From contig JAGLOT010000007.1 of NCBI GenBank assembly GCA_023137655.1, positions 1 through 10,849 of the forward strand: 10,849 nt of DNA, read 5' to 3'. The notes under the pieces are model-generated. The model was given only the letters and a program-made list of their open reading frames with translations. It did not search any database and was not told where the DNA came from. Positions 1 to 5,217 of this stretch are shown here, piece by piece; position 1 is the stretch's first letter; each line of letters begins with the position of its first letter. The DNA comes from Nanobdellota archaeon (GTDB taxonomy: Archaea; Nanobdellota; Nanobdellia; Woesearchaeales; BS150m-G63). The translations under genes and the position numbers were made by a program.

Positions 1-126
1 CCAGGAGTTTTTGCAGCAGGAGATATAACCAACAACTCCAATCATTTCAGGCAAGTAATAACTGCAGCATCAGAAGGTGCAATTGCAGCAAACTCTGCTT
101 TTAAATTTATTAGAGGTATGAATTAA
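1..126 (+). CDS. trxB: Thioredoxin reductase, C-terminal fragment (5' end outside window)
   Basis: The window opens inside a reading frame that gives 41 residues before TAA at 124-126. It begins PGVFAAGDITNN and continues with RQVITAASEGAIAA. This is the conserved C-terminal FAD-binding signature of thioredoxin reductase-type flavoproteins (family consensus: PGVFAAGD followed by RQ-x-ITA-AGEGAIAA). The Asp of AAGD contacts the FAD ribityl/phosphate in the family, and the following helix closes the FAD domain. The redox-active CxxC and the NADPH domain lie upstream of the window, so activity cannot be judged here. Known role: NADPH-dependent reduction of thioredoxin or glutaredoxin-like partners in the cytoplasm. 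Only one base separates its stop from the gdhA start, so the two are almost certainly co-transcribed. A related ferredoxin/flavin-dependent reductase of the same fold is possible. Confidence 0.88.
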   Translation, partial: PGVFAAGDITNNSNHFRQVITAASEGAIAANSAFKFIRGMN

Positions 127-127
127 A

Positions 128-1366
128 ATGAACAATCCATTTGAAAACGCACAAAAACAATTAGAAAAGGCAGCAAAGATAATTGACCTAGATAAAAATA
201 CTTTAGAAATTCTAAAACAACCAAAAAGAGTTTTACAAGTAGCAATTCCAGTTAAACTAGATAATGGAAAAGTAAAAGTTTTCACAGGATTTAGGTCTCA
301 ACATAATACTTCTAGGGGCCCAGCAAAAGGGGGGATAAGGTTCCACCCTAATGTATCAGAAGATGAAGTTAAAGCTTTATCCATGTGGATGACTTGGAAA
401 TGTGCAGCTGTAAACGTACCATATGGAGGGGGAAAAGGGGGTGTAATTGTAAATCCAAAAGAACTTTCTGAAAAAGAATTGGAACAATTAAGCAGAGGTT
501 ACATTGAATCAATTAGACCAATCATTGGCCCATATAAAGATATTCCAGCACCAGATGTTTATACAAATCCAAAAATCATGGCCTGGATGATGGACGAATT
601 TTCTAAATTAGAAGGGTTTCATAGTCCTGGAGTTATTACAGGAAAACCAATTGAAGTTGGAGGTTCACAAGGGAGGGGATTTGCAACAGCACAAGGTGGA
701 TTTTATGTATTAAAAGAAGCCATGAAAAAATTAAATAAAAATCCAAAAGAATCAACAGTAGCAATACAAGGTTTTGGAAATGCAGGTGCTTTACTAGCAG
801 AAATTCTAACTGAAAATGATTATACTGTTGTTGCAGTAAGTGATTCCAGGGGCGCAATTTATAGCACACAAGGAATTAATATTAAAAAATTAAAAGAACA
901 TAAAATTAACACCGGAGCTGTAAAAGATTTTCCAAACACTAAAAACCTAACCAATGTAGAACTATTAGAATTACCTGTAACAATATTAGTTCCTGCAGCA
1001 TTAGAAAATCAAATTACAAAAGATAATGCAAAAGACATTAAGGCAGAAATAATTTTAGAATTAGCAAATGGACCAACAACTCCTGAAGCAGATGAAATAT
1101 TAAATAAAAATAATATTCTTGTTATTCCAGATATTCTTGCTAATGCAGGAGGGGTTGCAGTTTCTTACTTTGAATGGGTTCAAAATCTAATGAATTATTA
1201 TTGGGGTGAGCAAGAAGTTCTTGAAAAATTAGAAACTCTAATGATTAAAGCATTTGATTCTGCTTTTAAAAATAAAGAACAATATAATGTAAGTATGAGA
1301 ATGGCAACCTATATTTTAGCAGTAAAAAGAGTTTCATCTGCAATGAAACATAGAGGGCACATATAA
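128..1366 (+). CDS. gdhA: Glutamate dehydrogenase
   Basis: A 412-residue protein, the usual length for the hexameric archaeal enzyme. It interconverts glutamate and 2-oxoglutarate plus ammonium using NAD(P)(H), linking nitrogen assimilation to carbon metabolism in the cytoplasm. The substrate domain has the family lysines at K67 (GPAKGGIRF), K91 (MTWKCA) and catalytic K103 (PYGGGKGG), plus the catalytic Asp D143 (PAPDV). Their spacing of 24, 12 and 40 residues equals that of clostridial GDH (K89, K113, K125, D165). A Rossmann domain follows, with GFGNAG at about residue 216. The end of its second strand (AVSDSRGAI) should set NAD versus NADP preference, which I cannot decide by eye. The C-terminal helix that closes the active site is present. 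The start at 128 is one base after the trxB stop; the stop overlaps the next gene's start (TAATG). Central function looks intact. Confidence 0.97.
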   Translation: MNNPFENAQKQLEKAAKIIDLDKNTLEILKQPKRVLQVAIPVKLDNGKVKVFTGFRSQHNTSRGPAKGGIRFHPNVSEDEVKALSMWMTWKCAAVNVPYGGGKGGVIVNPKELSEKELEQLSRGYIESIRPIIGPYKDIPAPDVYTNPKIMAWMMDEFSKLEGFHSPGVITGKPIEVGGSQGRGFATAQGGFYVLKEAMKKLNKNPKESTVAIQGFGNAGALLAEILTENDYTVVAVSDSRGAIYSTQGINIKKLKEHKINTGAVKDFPNTKNLTNVELLELPVTILVPAALENQITKDNAKDIKAEIILELANGPTTPEADEILNKNNILVIPDILANAGGVAVSYFEWVQNLMNYYWGEQEVLEKLETLMIKAFDSAFKNKEQYNVSMRMATYILAVKRVSSAMKHRGHI

Positions 1367-1713
1367 TGCCTGCTTTATTTGCCTGCAAAAAGATTGATTT
1401 ATATGAAATTATGAAATGCGGTTTTGCCCTGACAAAAACAGAGCACAGTATTCTTTTATTTATGGTTAAAGAAAATACAGATTTCTGTATAAAAGAAATT
1501 TCCAATAAACTTTCTTTAGAAAGGAGCACAGTACAAAAATCAATTAAGTCTTTATCAGAAAAAGGATTAATCCTTAAAAAACAACAAAACCTTGAAGAAG
1601 GAGGTTATAGATTCTGTTATTTCCCTATAAAGAAATCCATAATAAAAGAAAAGATGATGCAGTCAGTCCATGACTGGCATAATTCTGTTAATCAAATGAT
1701 TAACAAATGGTAA
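1366..1713 (+). CDS. Winged helix-turn-helix transcriptional regulator (TrmB/MarR-like)
   Basis: A 115-residue protein whose ATG overlaps the gdhA stop by one base (TAATG), so it is probably translated by coupling and belongs to the trxB-gdhA operon. Residues about 23-72 read as a winged HTH: a first helix (LTKTEHSILLFMV), then IKEISNKLSLERSTVQKSIKSL as helix-turn-recognition helix, then EKGLILKKQ entering the wing. The NLEEGGYRFCYF segment is the beta wing. A C-terminal helix rich in Trp, His and Met probably dimerises. This matches archaeal TrmB/MarR-type one-domain regulators; no ligand domain is present. Cysteines at 7, 18, 41 and 84 are many for such a small protein. With a thioredoxin reductase in the operon, a thiol- or metal-responsive switch is a reasonable inference but unproven. 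Target promoters are unknown; the operon's own promoter is outside the window. Confidence 0.85.
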   Translation: MPALFACKKIDLYEIMKCGFALTKTEHSILLFMVKENTDFCIKEISNKLSLERSTVQKSIKSLSEKGLILKKQQNLEEGGYRFCYFPIKKSIIKEKMMQSVHDWHNSVNQMINKW

Positions 1714-1737
1714 CTTCTTAAAAAGACAAATCCCTAA

Positions 1738-1744
1738 TTTTTTT
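1738..1744 (+). terminator. T-rich terminator after the trxB-gdhA-regulator operon
   Basis: A run of seven T residues lies 25 bases after the regulator's stop codon and about 30 bases before the next TATA box. Archaeal RNA polymerase terminates on oligo-T without needing a hairpin, and none is seen here. The position fits, but the call rests only on base composition. Confidence 0.5.
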
Positions 1745-1774
1745 ACATCATAAAGATTTATTTGAAAAAGAAAT

Positions 1775-1784
1775 CTTTTTATAC
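1775..1784 (+). promoter_or_regulatory. TATA box for the small 100-aa protein, leaderless type
   Basis: CTTTTTATAC with a purine-rich stretch just upstream (GAAAAAGAAA) resembling a BRE. The box centre is about 26 bases before the ATG at 1806, so transcription should start at or within a base or two of the start codon. No Shine-Dalgarno sequence precedes the gene, which agrees with leaderless translation. Confidence 0.7.
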
Positions 1785-1805
1785 TTACATTACCTGAATT
1801 CTTAA

Positions 1806-2108
1806 ATGCAAATAACAATTGATACAAAAGAGGAATCAAAAGAAGAAATCAAGAAGTTAATATCTTTTTTACAAAAACTAATTGATGAAGATTCATACAG
1901 TTCTTATAATTCAACAGATTCTCCAGAACCAGCAGCAGGTGCATTTAATATGTTTTCAGATAACAGCCCAAGTGAATCTAGCGACAGTTCAGGATATACA
2001 AATATATTTGGAGAAAACAAACCTGAAGAAAACAACGAACGGACCCTTCATAATCCTAAAGAAGATGGCGAACCATTTAAGGTAAGGGATATATTAGAAC
2101 AATATTAA
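1806..2108 (+). CDS. Small Ser/Asp-rich protein with amphipathic N-terminal helix, function unknown
   Basis: A 100-residue acidic protein. It starts with a short strand (MQITIDTK), then an amphipathic helix from about residue 9 to 28 (EESKEEIKKLISFLQKLID). A long, low-complexity linker rich in Ser, Asp, Asn and Pro follows (about 29-85), containing two hydrophobic islands, AFNMFSD and YTNIFGE. It ends in a conserved-looking tail, FKVRDILEQY. No transmembrane segment or catalytic motif is visible. From memory, proteins beginning with a similar MxITIDTKE-helix pattern recur as hypothetical proteins in DPANN archaea, which suggests a conserved family; I cannot verify this here. The architecture (folded or helical ends, disordered middle with two short motifs) suggests an adaptor that binds partners. 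It has its own promoter, and its stop overlaps the convergent metallophosphoesterase stop at TTAA. Confidence 0.82.
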   Translation: MQITIDTKEESKEEIKKLISFLQKLIDEDSYSSYNSTDSPEPAAGAFNMFSDNSPSESSDSSGYTNIFGENKPEENNERTLHNPKEDGEPFKVRDILEQY

Positions 2109-2707
2109 AGGTCAATTATTTTTCCTTGTCTTCCTACACTTATAACATTAGTCTTTCCGATTTTCTCTTCTATACCTTCTGCTTCATGTATATGACTACA
2201 CAATAGAATATCTGGTTGTAATTCTAAAACGGCTTTCCTTATTCCATCACTACCATCAACAAACTTACTAAATTTCTCAATGTTTGTTTTAGATGGAGGA
2301 ACATGAGTCACCATTATTTTCTTTTTCAAATAATCAATTTTCTCAGAACTACCTTTTAATAAATTAAAGATTTCATCTTCGCCCCATTGATGTAAACCAA
2401 CATTTGCACCGCCAGCACCAAAGATTCCAACATCTTTATATCGAACAGAATAACCGTGAATATTTTTTACACCATAAAAATCTGCAAGAAAGTCAGTCAT
2501 TGCAATTGTTTCATGATTTCCAGGGATTATTAGAACTTTTTGATTTTTATCAGTAAAGGGTTTTATTATATTTTCAGTGTTTTGATTCATTTCTATTAAA
2601 TCACCACACAATATAACTAACTCTACATTTTCTTTTTCTGCTTTATCAGCTAGTTTGAAGGCTAAAGTACTATCTCCGTGAAAATCTCCTGCTGCTAATA
2701 TCTTCAT
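2105..2707 (-). CDS. Calcineurin-like metallophosphoesterase (YfcE/MJ0936-like)
   Basis: A 200-residue single-domain metallophosphoesterase with all core motifs: D8-F-H10 (first metal-binding pair), G35-D36-L, G63-N64-H65-E66, T134-H135 and S171-H172-I-H174. These residues build the two-metal site that hydrolyses phosphodiester or phosphomonoester bonds. Length and order resemble small archaeal enzymes of the YfcE/MJ0936 group. The real substrate of most members is unknown; nucleotides and cyclic nucleotides are tested substrates in the family. It is cytoplasmic, with no signal peptide. Its ATG overlaps the upstream yrdC/sua5 stop by four bases (2704-2707), so the two are co-transcribed and probably translationally coupled. 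The 3' end abuts the convergent small gene and shares a TTAA with it. Confidence 0.93.
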   Translation of the reverse strand: MKILAAGDFHGDSTLAFKLADKAEKENVELVILCGDLIEMNQNTENIIKPFTDKNQKVLIIPGNHETIAMTDFLADFYGVKNIHGYSVRYKDVGIFGAGGANVGLHQWGEDEIFNLLKGSSEKIDYLKKKIMVTHVPPSKTNIEKFSKFVDGSDGIRKAVLELQPDILLCSHIHEAEGIEEKIGKTNVISVGRQGKIIDL

Positions 2708-3276
2708 TTTCTAATTATTTTAGGTTCACCATTACTTAAGTCAACAATCTTAGATGGATTTCCTTCATTTTTCCCTTCATAAATTACAAAATCAACTGCT
2801 TCTTTAACTTCAAGATCTAGATTATCTAAAGAAGTCATAAATGTTCCACCTTTGATATTTGCAGAAGTTGTTATCAGTGGCCTTTCAAGTTCTTTTGCAA
2901 CTTTACTCATCCAATGATTTGGTATTCTTACACCCACAGTATCTAACCCAGGTATAACCATTTCATTAATTGCATCTTTATCTTTAAGTTTCATTATTAA
3001 TGTTAATGGCCCAGGTAATCTGTTAAGCCACATTTCACCACCATAACTTAAAGAACAATTTTTCTGTATCCATTCCTTGTCTGGAGCAATAATAGAAAAT
3101 GGCATTTTCTCCCTTTTCTTTATCTTCCTTAATCTTTTTACTGCTACTGGATCTCTGGCATTACAACCAATACCATAAATGGTATCTGTTGGATAAATAA
3201 ATACTGCACCCTGTCCTATTTTCAGCATAAAGTACTCTTTTTCGTTCTCAAATTCTTCCTTGGTTAATATTCGCAT
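2704..3276 (-). CDS. Threonylcarbamoyl-AMP synthase, YrdC/Sua5 family
   Basis: A 190-residue YrdC-domain protein. It makes threonylcarbamoyl-AMP from threonine, bicarbonate and ATP, the first step of N6-threonylcarbamoyladenosine (t6A) at tRNA position 37. Visible family motifs are PTDTIYG (29-35), the basic loop around K51-R55 leading to MP (58-59; usually KP), LPGPLTLI (87-94), VGVRIP (114-119), TTSAN (136-140) and PSKIVDL near residue 175. It is the short YrdC-only form, without the extra C-terminal Sua5 domain found in many archaea. The start at 3276 is preceded by a TATA box about 28 bases upstream. It overlaps the metallophosphoesterase by four bases. The partner Kae1 enzyme, needed for t6A, is not in this window. 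The gene could be called sua5 or yrdC. Confidence 0.93.
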   Translation of the reverse strand: MRILTKEEFENEKEYFMLKIGQGAVFIYPTDTIYGIGCNARDPVAVKRLRKIKKREKMPFSIIAPDKEWIQKNCSLSYGGEMWLNRLPGPLTLIMKLKDKDAINEMVIPGLDTVGVRIPNHWMSKVAKELERPLITTSANIKGGTFMTSLDNLDLEVKEAVDFVIYEGKNEGNPSKIVDLSNGEPKIIRK

Positions 3277-3299
3277 ACAAATATATACGCATATCTTAC

Positions 3300-3309
3300 T
3301 TATATATTT
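3300..3309 (-). promoter_or_regulatory. TATA box for the yrdC/sua5-phosphoesterase pair
   Basis: On the minus strand the sequence AAATATATAA is centred about 28 bases before the ATG at 3276. This predicts a leaderless or nearly leaderless transcript. No Shine-Dalgarno sequence is seen. Confidence 0.6.
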
Positions 3310-3332
3310 TATGCTGAAATATTACGCTTTCT

Positions 3333-3361
3333 GAGCTATGAAGAACGTTTCTTCTTAGCTC
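3333..3361. repeat. 29-bp imperfect palindrome (REP-like hairpin)
   Basis: Left arm GAGCTATGAAGAA, loop CGT, right arm TTCTTCTTAGCTC. Twelve of thirteen positions pair, with one T-T mismatch in the middle. It lies just past, and partly over, the stop of the 36-aa ORF and upstream of the yrdC/sua5 TATA box. It could act as a transcript 3'-end hairpin or be a dispersed repeat; one copy in one window cannot separate these. Confidence 0.7.
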
Positions 3362-3465
3362 TGAAGACTTCGTCTTCTGATTTTCTGTTGCCAATAAAAT
3401 TCATCTAAAAAATCAACTTTATTTTTATAGTCATTCCAGTCTAGATATCTAGATTTCTTAAACAT
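3355..3465 (-). CDS. Possible 36-aa aromatic/basic small protein
   Basis: ATG at 3465 begins one base after the stop of the upstream 38-aa ORF (TAA-A-ATG) and runs to TAA at 3355-3357. The peptide begins MFKKSRYLDWNDYKN and includes DFLDEFYWQQK, so it is rich in Trp, Tyr and Phe. The last residues (RRRSLQS) come from hairpin repeat DNA, which may mean that a repeat altered the original C terminus. It is in a different frame from the 38-aa ORF. The pair may be a two-gene operon, or one gene of about 75 codons split by a one-base frameshift. I do not recognise the product. The tight spacing behind a strongly initiated ORF is the main support. Confidence 0.45.
   Translation of the reverse strand: MFKKSRYLDWNDYKNKVDFLDEFYWQQKIRRRSLQS
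3363..3377. repeat. Perfect hairpin GAAGAC/GTCTTC next to the 29-bp palindrome
   Basis: GAAGAC, loop TTC, GTCTTC: a perfect 6-bp stem with a 3-base loop, two bases from the end of the larger palindrome. The two share the GAAGA/TCTTC theme and look like members of one repeat family. This hairpin lies inside the 3' end of the 36-aa ORF and encodes its basic tail. Confidence 0.65.
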
Positions 3466-3466
3466 T

Positions 3467-3583
3467 TTAAGCACTCAAATAACCCATCATAAAGCCAGAT
3501 TCAAAGTCAGACAGGCAATCATCCTCTTGATATTGTTCTATTGTTTCTTCAGTATAAAAGTCATCTTTTTCATGTACATTCAT
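3467..3583 (-). CDS. Probable 38-aa acidic small protein with strong Shine-Dalgarno
   Basis: A short minus-strand ORF from ATG at 3583 to TAA at 3467-3469. Its start is preceded by AAAGGAGGTAAAA, a near-perfect match to the archaeal anti-Shine-Dalgarno and the best such site in the window. The peptide starts MNVHEKDDFYTEETIEQYQ and ends DFESGFMMGYLSA, so a strongly acidic first half leads to a hydrophobic Gly/Met/Tyr tail. I do not recognise the family with certainty; the pattern of acidic residues followed by GFM-x-GY recalls small acidic hypothetical proteins of DPANN archaea, from memory only. A TATA-like box inside a palindrome (3617-3637) would give a leader of about 18 nt carrying the Shine-Dalgarno. 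The 36-aa ORF follows after one base. Confidence 0.6.
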   Translation of the reverse strand: MNVHEKDDFYTEETIEQYQEDDCLSDFESGFMMGYLSA

Positions 3584-3589
3584 TTTTAC

Positions 3590-3597
3590 CTCCTTTG
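3590..3597 (-). promoter_or_regulatory. Strong Shine-Dalgarno AAGGAGGT
   Basis: Read on the minus strand, AAGGAGGT lies six bases before the ATG at 3583. It fits the CACCTCCT end of archaeal 16S rRNA. Most isolated genes here appear leaderless and lack such a site, so it stands out and is the key argument that the 38-aa ORF is translated. Confidence 0.75.
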
Positions 3598-3605
3598 AGG
3601 GAAAA

Positions 3606-3619
3606 TCTGCAGTCTGCAG
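3606..3619. repeat. Tandem heptamer TCTGCAG x2
   Basis: Two perfect head-to-tail copies of TCTGCAG, each holding the palindrome CTGCAG. They fall between the TATA-like box and the Shine-Dalgarno of the 38-aa ORF, around the predicted transcription start, where a bound protein would block initiation. The function is inferred from position only. Confidence 0.55.
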
Positions 3620-3637
3620 AGTTTTAAATAAACTCTG
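3617..3637 (-). promoter_or_regulatory. Palindrome with internal TATA-like box, candidate promoter/operator for the small ORFs
   Basis: CAGAGTTT, loop TAAAT, AAACTCTG: a perfect 8-bp inverted repeat. Its centre on the minus strand reads TTTATTTAAAA, a TATA-like element about 26 bases before position 3601. A transcript starting there would have a leader of about 18 nt with the Shine-Dalgarno. A dimeric repressor bound here would cover the TATA box. An alternative TATA (TATTTAAATT at 3681-3690) lies farther upstream. Confidence 0.5.
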
Positions 3638-3657
3638 GTGACTGGTGATGAATCACC
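3635..3657. repeat. Tandem CTGGTGA x2 merging into GGTGAT/ATCACC inverted repeat
   Basis: CTGGTGA at 3635-3641 and 3642-3648 are perfect tandem copies. The second runs into GGTGAT-GA-ATCACC (3644-3657), a perfect 6-bp inverted repeat with a 2-base centre. Relative to the minus-strand small ORFs, this is just upstream of the TATA-like box, so it could be an activator/repressor site or an initiator-binding repeat near orc1/cdc6. Confidence 0.5.
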
Positions 3658-3713
3658 TCTAAAAACAACTAACTAGAATCAATTTAAATAGCTCACACGA
3701 CAATGTCCAGTGC

Positions 3714-4808
3714 TTAGAAATCACTTAACTTCTTCATCTTTGTTAAGGGCTTGCTCTTATCTTTAGAATAATCAACTAAAGTAGTACTGCCCCCAGTACC
3801 ACCAACAAAAGTTTTAGTAGAAATAAACTTATTATCACTTAACTTCTTAATGCTTCTCTGAAATGTTTTATAGGTTTTATCCCCGCCAGCTACCTTATAT
3901 TTATCATATAATTCGCCAATCTTACATTTCTCATTTCCCTTAACAATTTTCAAAACAAGTTTAAGTTCAGGTTCCAGAGAATCTATACTTTTAATATTAA
4001 AATCATCCAATCTTTTAATCGCCTCATCAACATCAACCATTTCAATCTTTTTACTACTTCGGTTCTCAGCATTATTTCCTGCCTCCCTCATAATATAAAG
4101 TCCACTTCTAACATCTTCTAGTTTCACAGTTTTACTTATAATTTTAGAAAATGATTTTTCATCCCACGCCCCTTCAACAAATGCATAGTCTTTTCTATAA
4201 TTCAAAATGTCTTCAGTTTCCTTTGAATTATAATAATTAAATTCAACCATACCAGCCATTAATCTAGACTTTATTCTTTGGTCAAGGCCAGAATGCCAGC
4301 CAGCTTCATTAGTAATCATAAGAATGCTCTTCCTATAAATTTCCTCCAAAATACTATAGAGAAATCCCAGATCTTCAGATTTATCAATTTCATCAAAAAC
4401 AAATACTACACTTTTCTTATTTACTAGCCTCTTAATAACTTCAAAAAGCTCATCTGTTTTCTTATTATGTGTTAATCTATATCCTAGTTGTTCACAAACA
4501 TCTACAAATATCTTATAACTGGTATTCTTTTTCCAACAATTAACATAAATCGGCAAGATATCATCTGCTTCTTCTTCAACAATCCTTAACATATGTTTAC
4601 AGATAACAGTTTTACCAACCCCACTATCTCCAAAAAGAACTAAATTACCACCTGTCCGATTCTGATCCAAAGGTTTAATTGCCAGGGCAATTTTTCTTTG
4701 CTCCTCTCCTCTGCCCTTAATCAACTTAGGCATATAATCATAATCAAGAGCAATAGGGTCCTTAAATACAGACTCTTCTTCCTTTAACATTTTTCCAAAT
4801 AGTGCCAT
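3714..4808 (-). CDS. cdc6: Orc1/Cdc6 replication initiator (AAA+ ATPase)
   Basis: A 364-residue Orc1/Cdc6 protein, close to the usual archaeal length. It binds origin DNA and helps load the MCM helicase. An N-terminal segment (residues 1-50, with IKGRGEEQRKI as the family's initial motif) is followed by Walker A GDSGVGKT (60-67), Walker B VFVFDEID with D139-E140, sensor 1 N167, and the DQRIKSRL element, where R182 is the likely arginine finger. The lid region (about 195-270) reads ILNYRKDYAF to DVDEAIKRL. A C-terminal winged-helix domain (about 280-350) should bind DNA. The ATPase motifs are intact, so it is probably functional. It appears to have its own leaderless promoter with a palindrome over the TATA box. 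Archaeal origins commonly sit beside this gene, making the intergenic DNA on either side a candidate origin. Confidence 0.95.
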   Translation of the reverse strand: MALFGKMLKEEESVFKDPIALDYDYMPKLIKGRGEEQRKIALAIKPLDQNRTGGNLVLFGDSGVGKTVICKHMLRIVEEEADDILPIYVNCWKKNTSYKIFVDVCEQLGYRLTHNKKTDELFEVIKRLVNKKSVVFVFDEIDKSEDLGFLYSILEEIYRKSILMITNEAGWHSGLDQRIKSRLMAGMVEFNYYNSKETEDILNYRKDYAFVEGAWDEKSFSKIISKTVKLEDVRSGLYIMREAGNNAENRSSKKIEMVDVDEAIKRLDDFNIKSIDSLEPELKLVLKIVKGNEKCKIGELYDKYKVAGGDKTYKTFQRSIKKLSDNKFISTKTFVGGTGGSTTLVDYSKDKSKPLTKMKKLSDF

Positions 4809-4818
4809 TTTAATAAAA

Positions 4819-4850
4819 AACCCATTAATGTTTATACATTATAAAGGGTT
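4819..4850 (-). promoter_or_regulatory. orc1/cdc6 promoter: TATA box centred in an inverted repeat
   Basis: The minus-strand TATA element (TGTATAAAC, 4830-4838) is about 26 bases before the ATG at 4808, giving a leaderless mRNA. It sits exactly at the centre of a nested inverted repeat: inner arms TAATGT/ACATTA around TTAT, outer arms AACCC/GGGTT. Such symmetry suggests an operator, perhaps for autoregulation by Orc1/Cdc6 itself, or a local unwinding element. Symmetry and position are seen; the role is inferred. Confidence 0.6.
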
Positions 4851-4922
4851 AGTTTTTATAATTTATAAATATCATACTCTTTATAAAATTTATCCATTAG
4901 TTATTGTAATATTTCCGAGAAA

Positions 4923-5204
4923 TTATTTAAGTTTTCTTTGCAATCTATGCATCTCTAATCTTTTTCTGATTCTCCCTCTTTCACTTTCTAATCTCTTCAA
5001 CCTCATAACTTCTTCATTTCGCTTCTTTAAAGTTTTCTTCTGCTGCCTTTCCCTAGACCCTTTTAGATGTTTAACAAAACCTGTAATAATAAAAACAGCA
5101 CCCACAAGAATAAACAAAAAGAATTTCTTCCAATTAACCATAGTAGAAACTACTACAACAAATACACCAAAAAACCACCATGTAAATCTAGATATTTCTG
5201 TCAT
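4923..5204 (-). CDS. Small two-helix membrane protein with basic coiled-coil tail, function unknown
   Basis: A 93-residue protein with two predicted membrane helices (about 8-23, WWFFGVFVVVVSTMV, and 28-44, FFLFILVGAVFIITGFV) joined by a short NWKK turn. A strongly basic tail follows (46-93) with heptad-like Leu/Met spacing (MRLKRLESERGRIRKRL), probably a charged cytoplasmic helix. By the positive-inside rule, both the basic turn and the basic tail favour the cytoplasm, so the topology is uncertain. There is no enzyme motif, and I do not recognise the family. An in-frame stop two codons before the ATG fixes the start. It lies 32 bases after serS on the same strand without its own clear TATA box, so it is likely the last gene of the PIN-serS transcript. 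The tail could bind RNA, ribosomes or lipid head groups; this is speculation. Confidence 0.75.
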   Translation of the reverse strand: MTEISRFTWWFFGVFVVVVSTMVNWKKFFLFILVGAVFIITGFVKHLKGSRERQQKKTLKKRNEEVMRLKRLESERGRIRKRLEMHRLQRKLK

Positions 5205-5217
5205 TGTTTACGGCCCT

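Larger units (their letters stand above)
3277..3713. other. 437-bp repeat-rich interval between yrdC/sua5 and orc1/cdc6
   Basis: This is the only long stretch without an obvious large gene. From left to right it holds the yrdC/sua5 promoter, a 29-bp imperfect palindrome, a smaller hairpin, two probable small minus-strand ORFs (3355-3465 and 3467-3583), a strong Shine-Dalgarno sequence, a tandem TCTGCAG pair, a palindrome around a TATA-like box, a tandem CTGGTGA pair and a GGTGAT/ATCACC inverted repeat. Its place next to orc1/cdc6 makes it a candidate replication-origin or regulatory region. I saw no clear copy of the known archaeal origin recognition box (core TTCCANTGGAAA); the closest is a weak TCCAGTG at 3705-3711. 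Confidence 0.6.

Noticed and set aside
1660..1676. CAGTCA/TGACTG inverted repeat inside the HTH gene
   Set aside because: Only 6 bp, inside codons for the conserved C-terminal helix, and not near a promoter; it is likely chance.
3277..3713. CRISPR-like array in the repeat-rich interval
   Set aside because: The repeats are 7-mers in direct contact and differing palindromes, with no constant repeat-spacer unit and no cas gene nearby.
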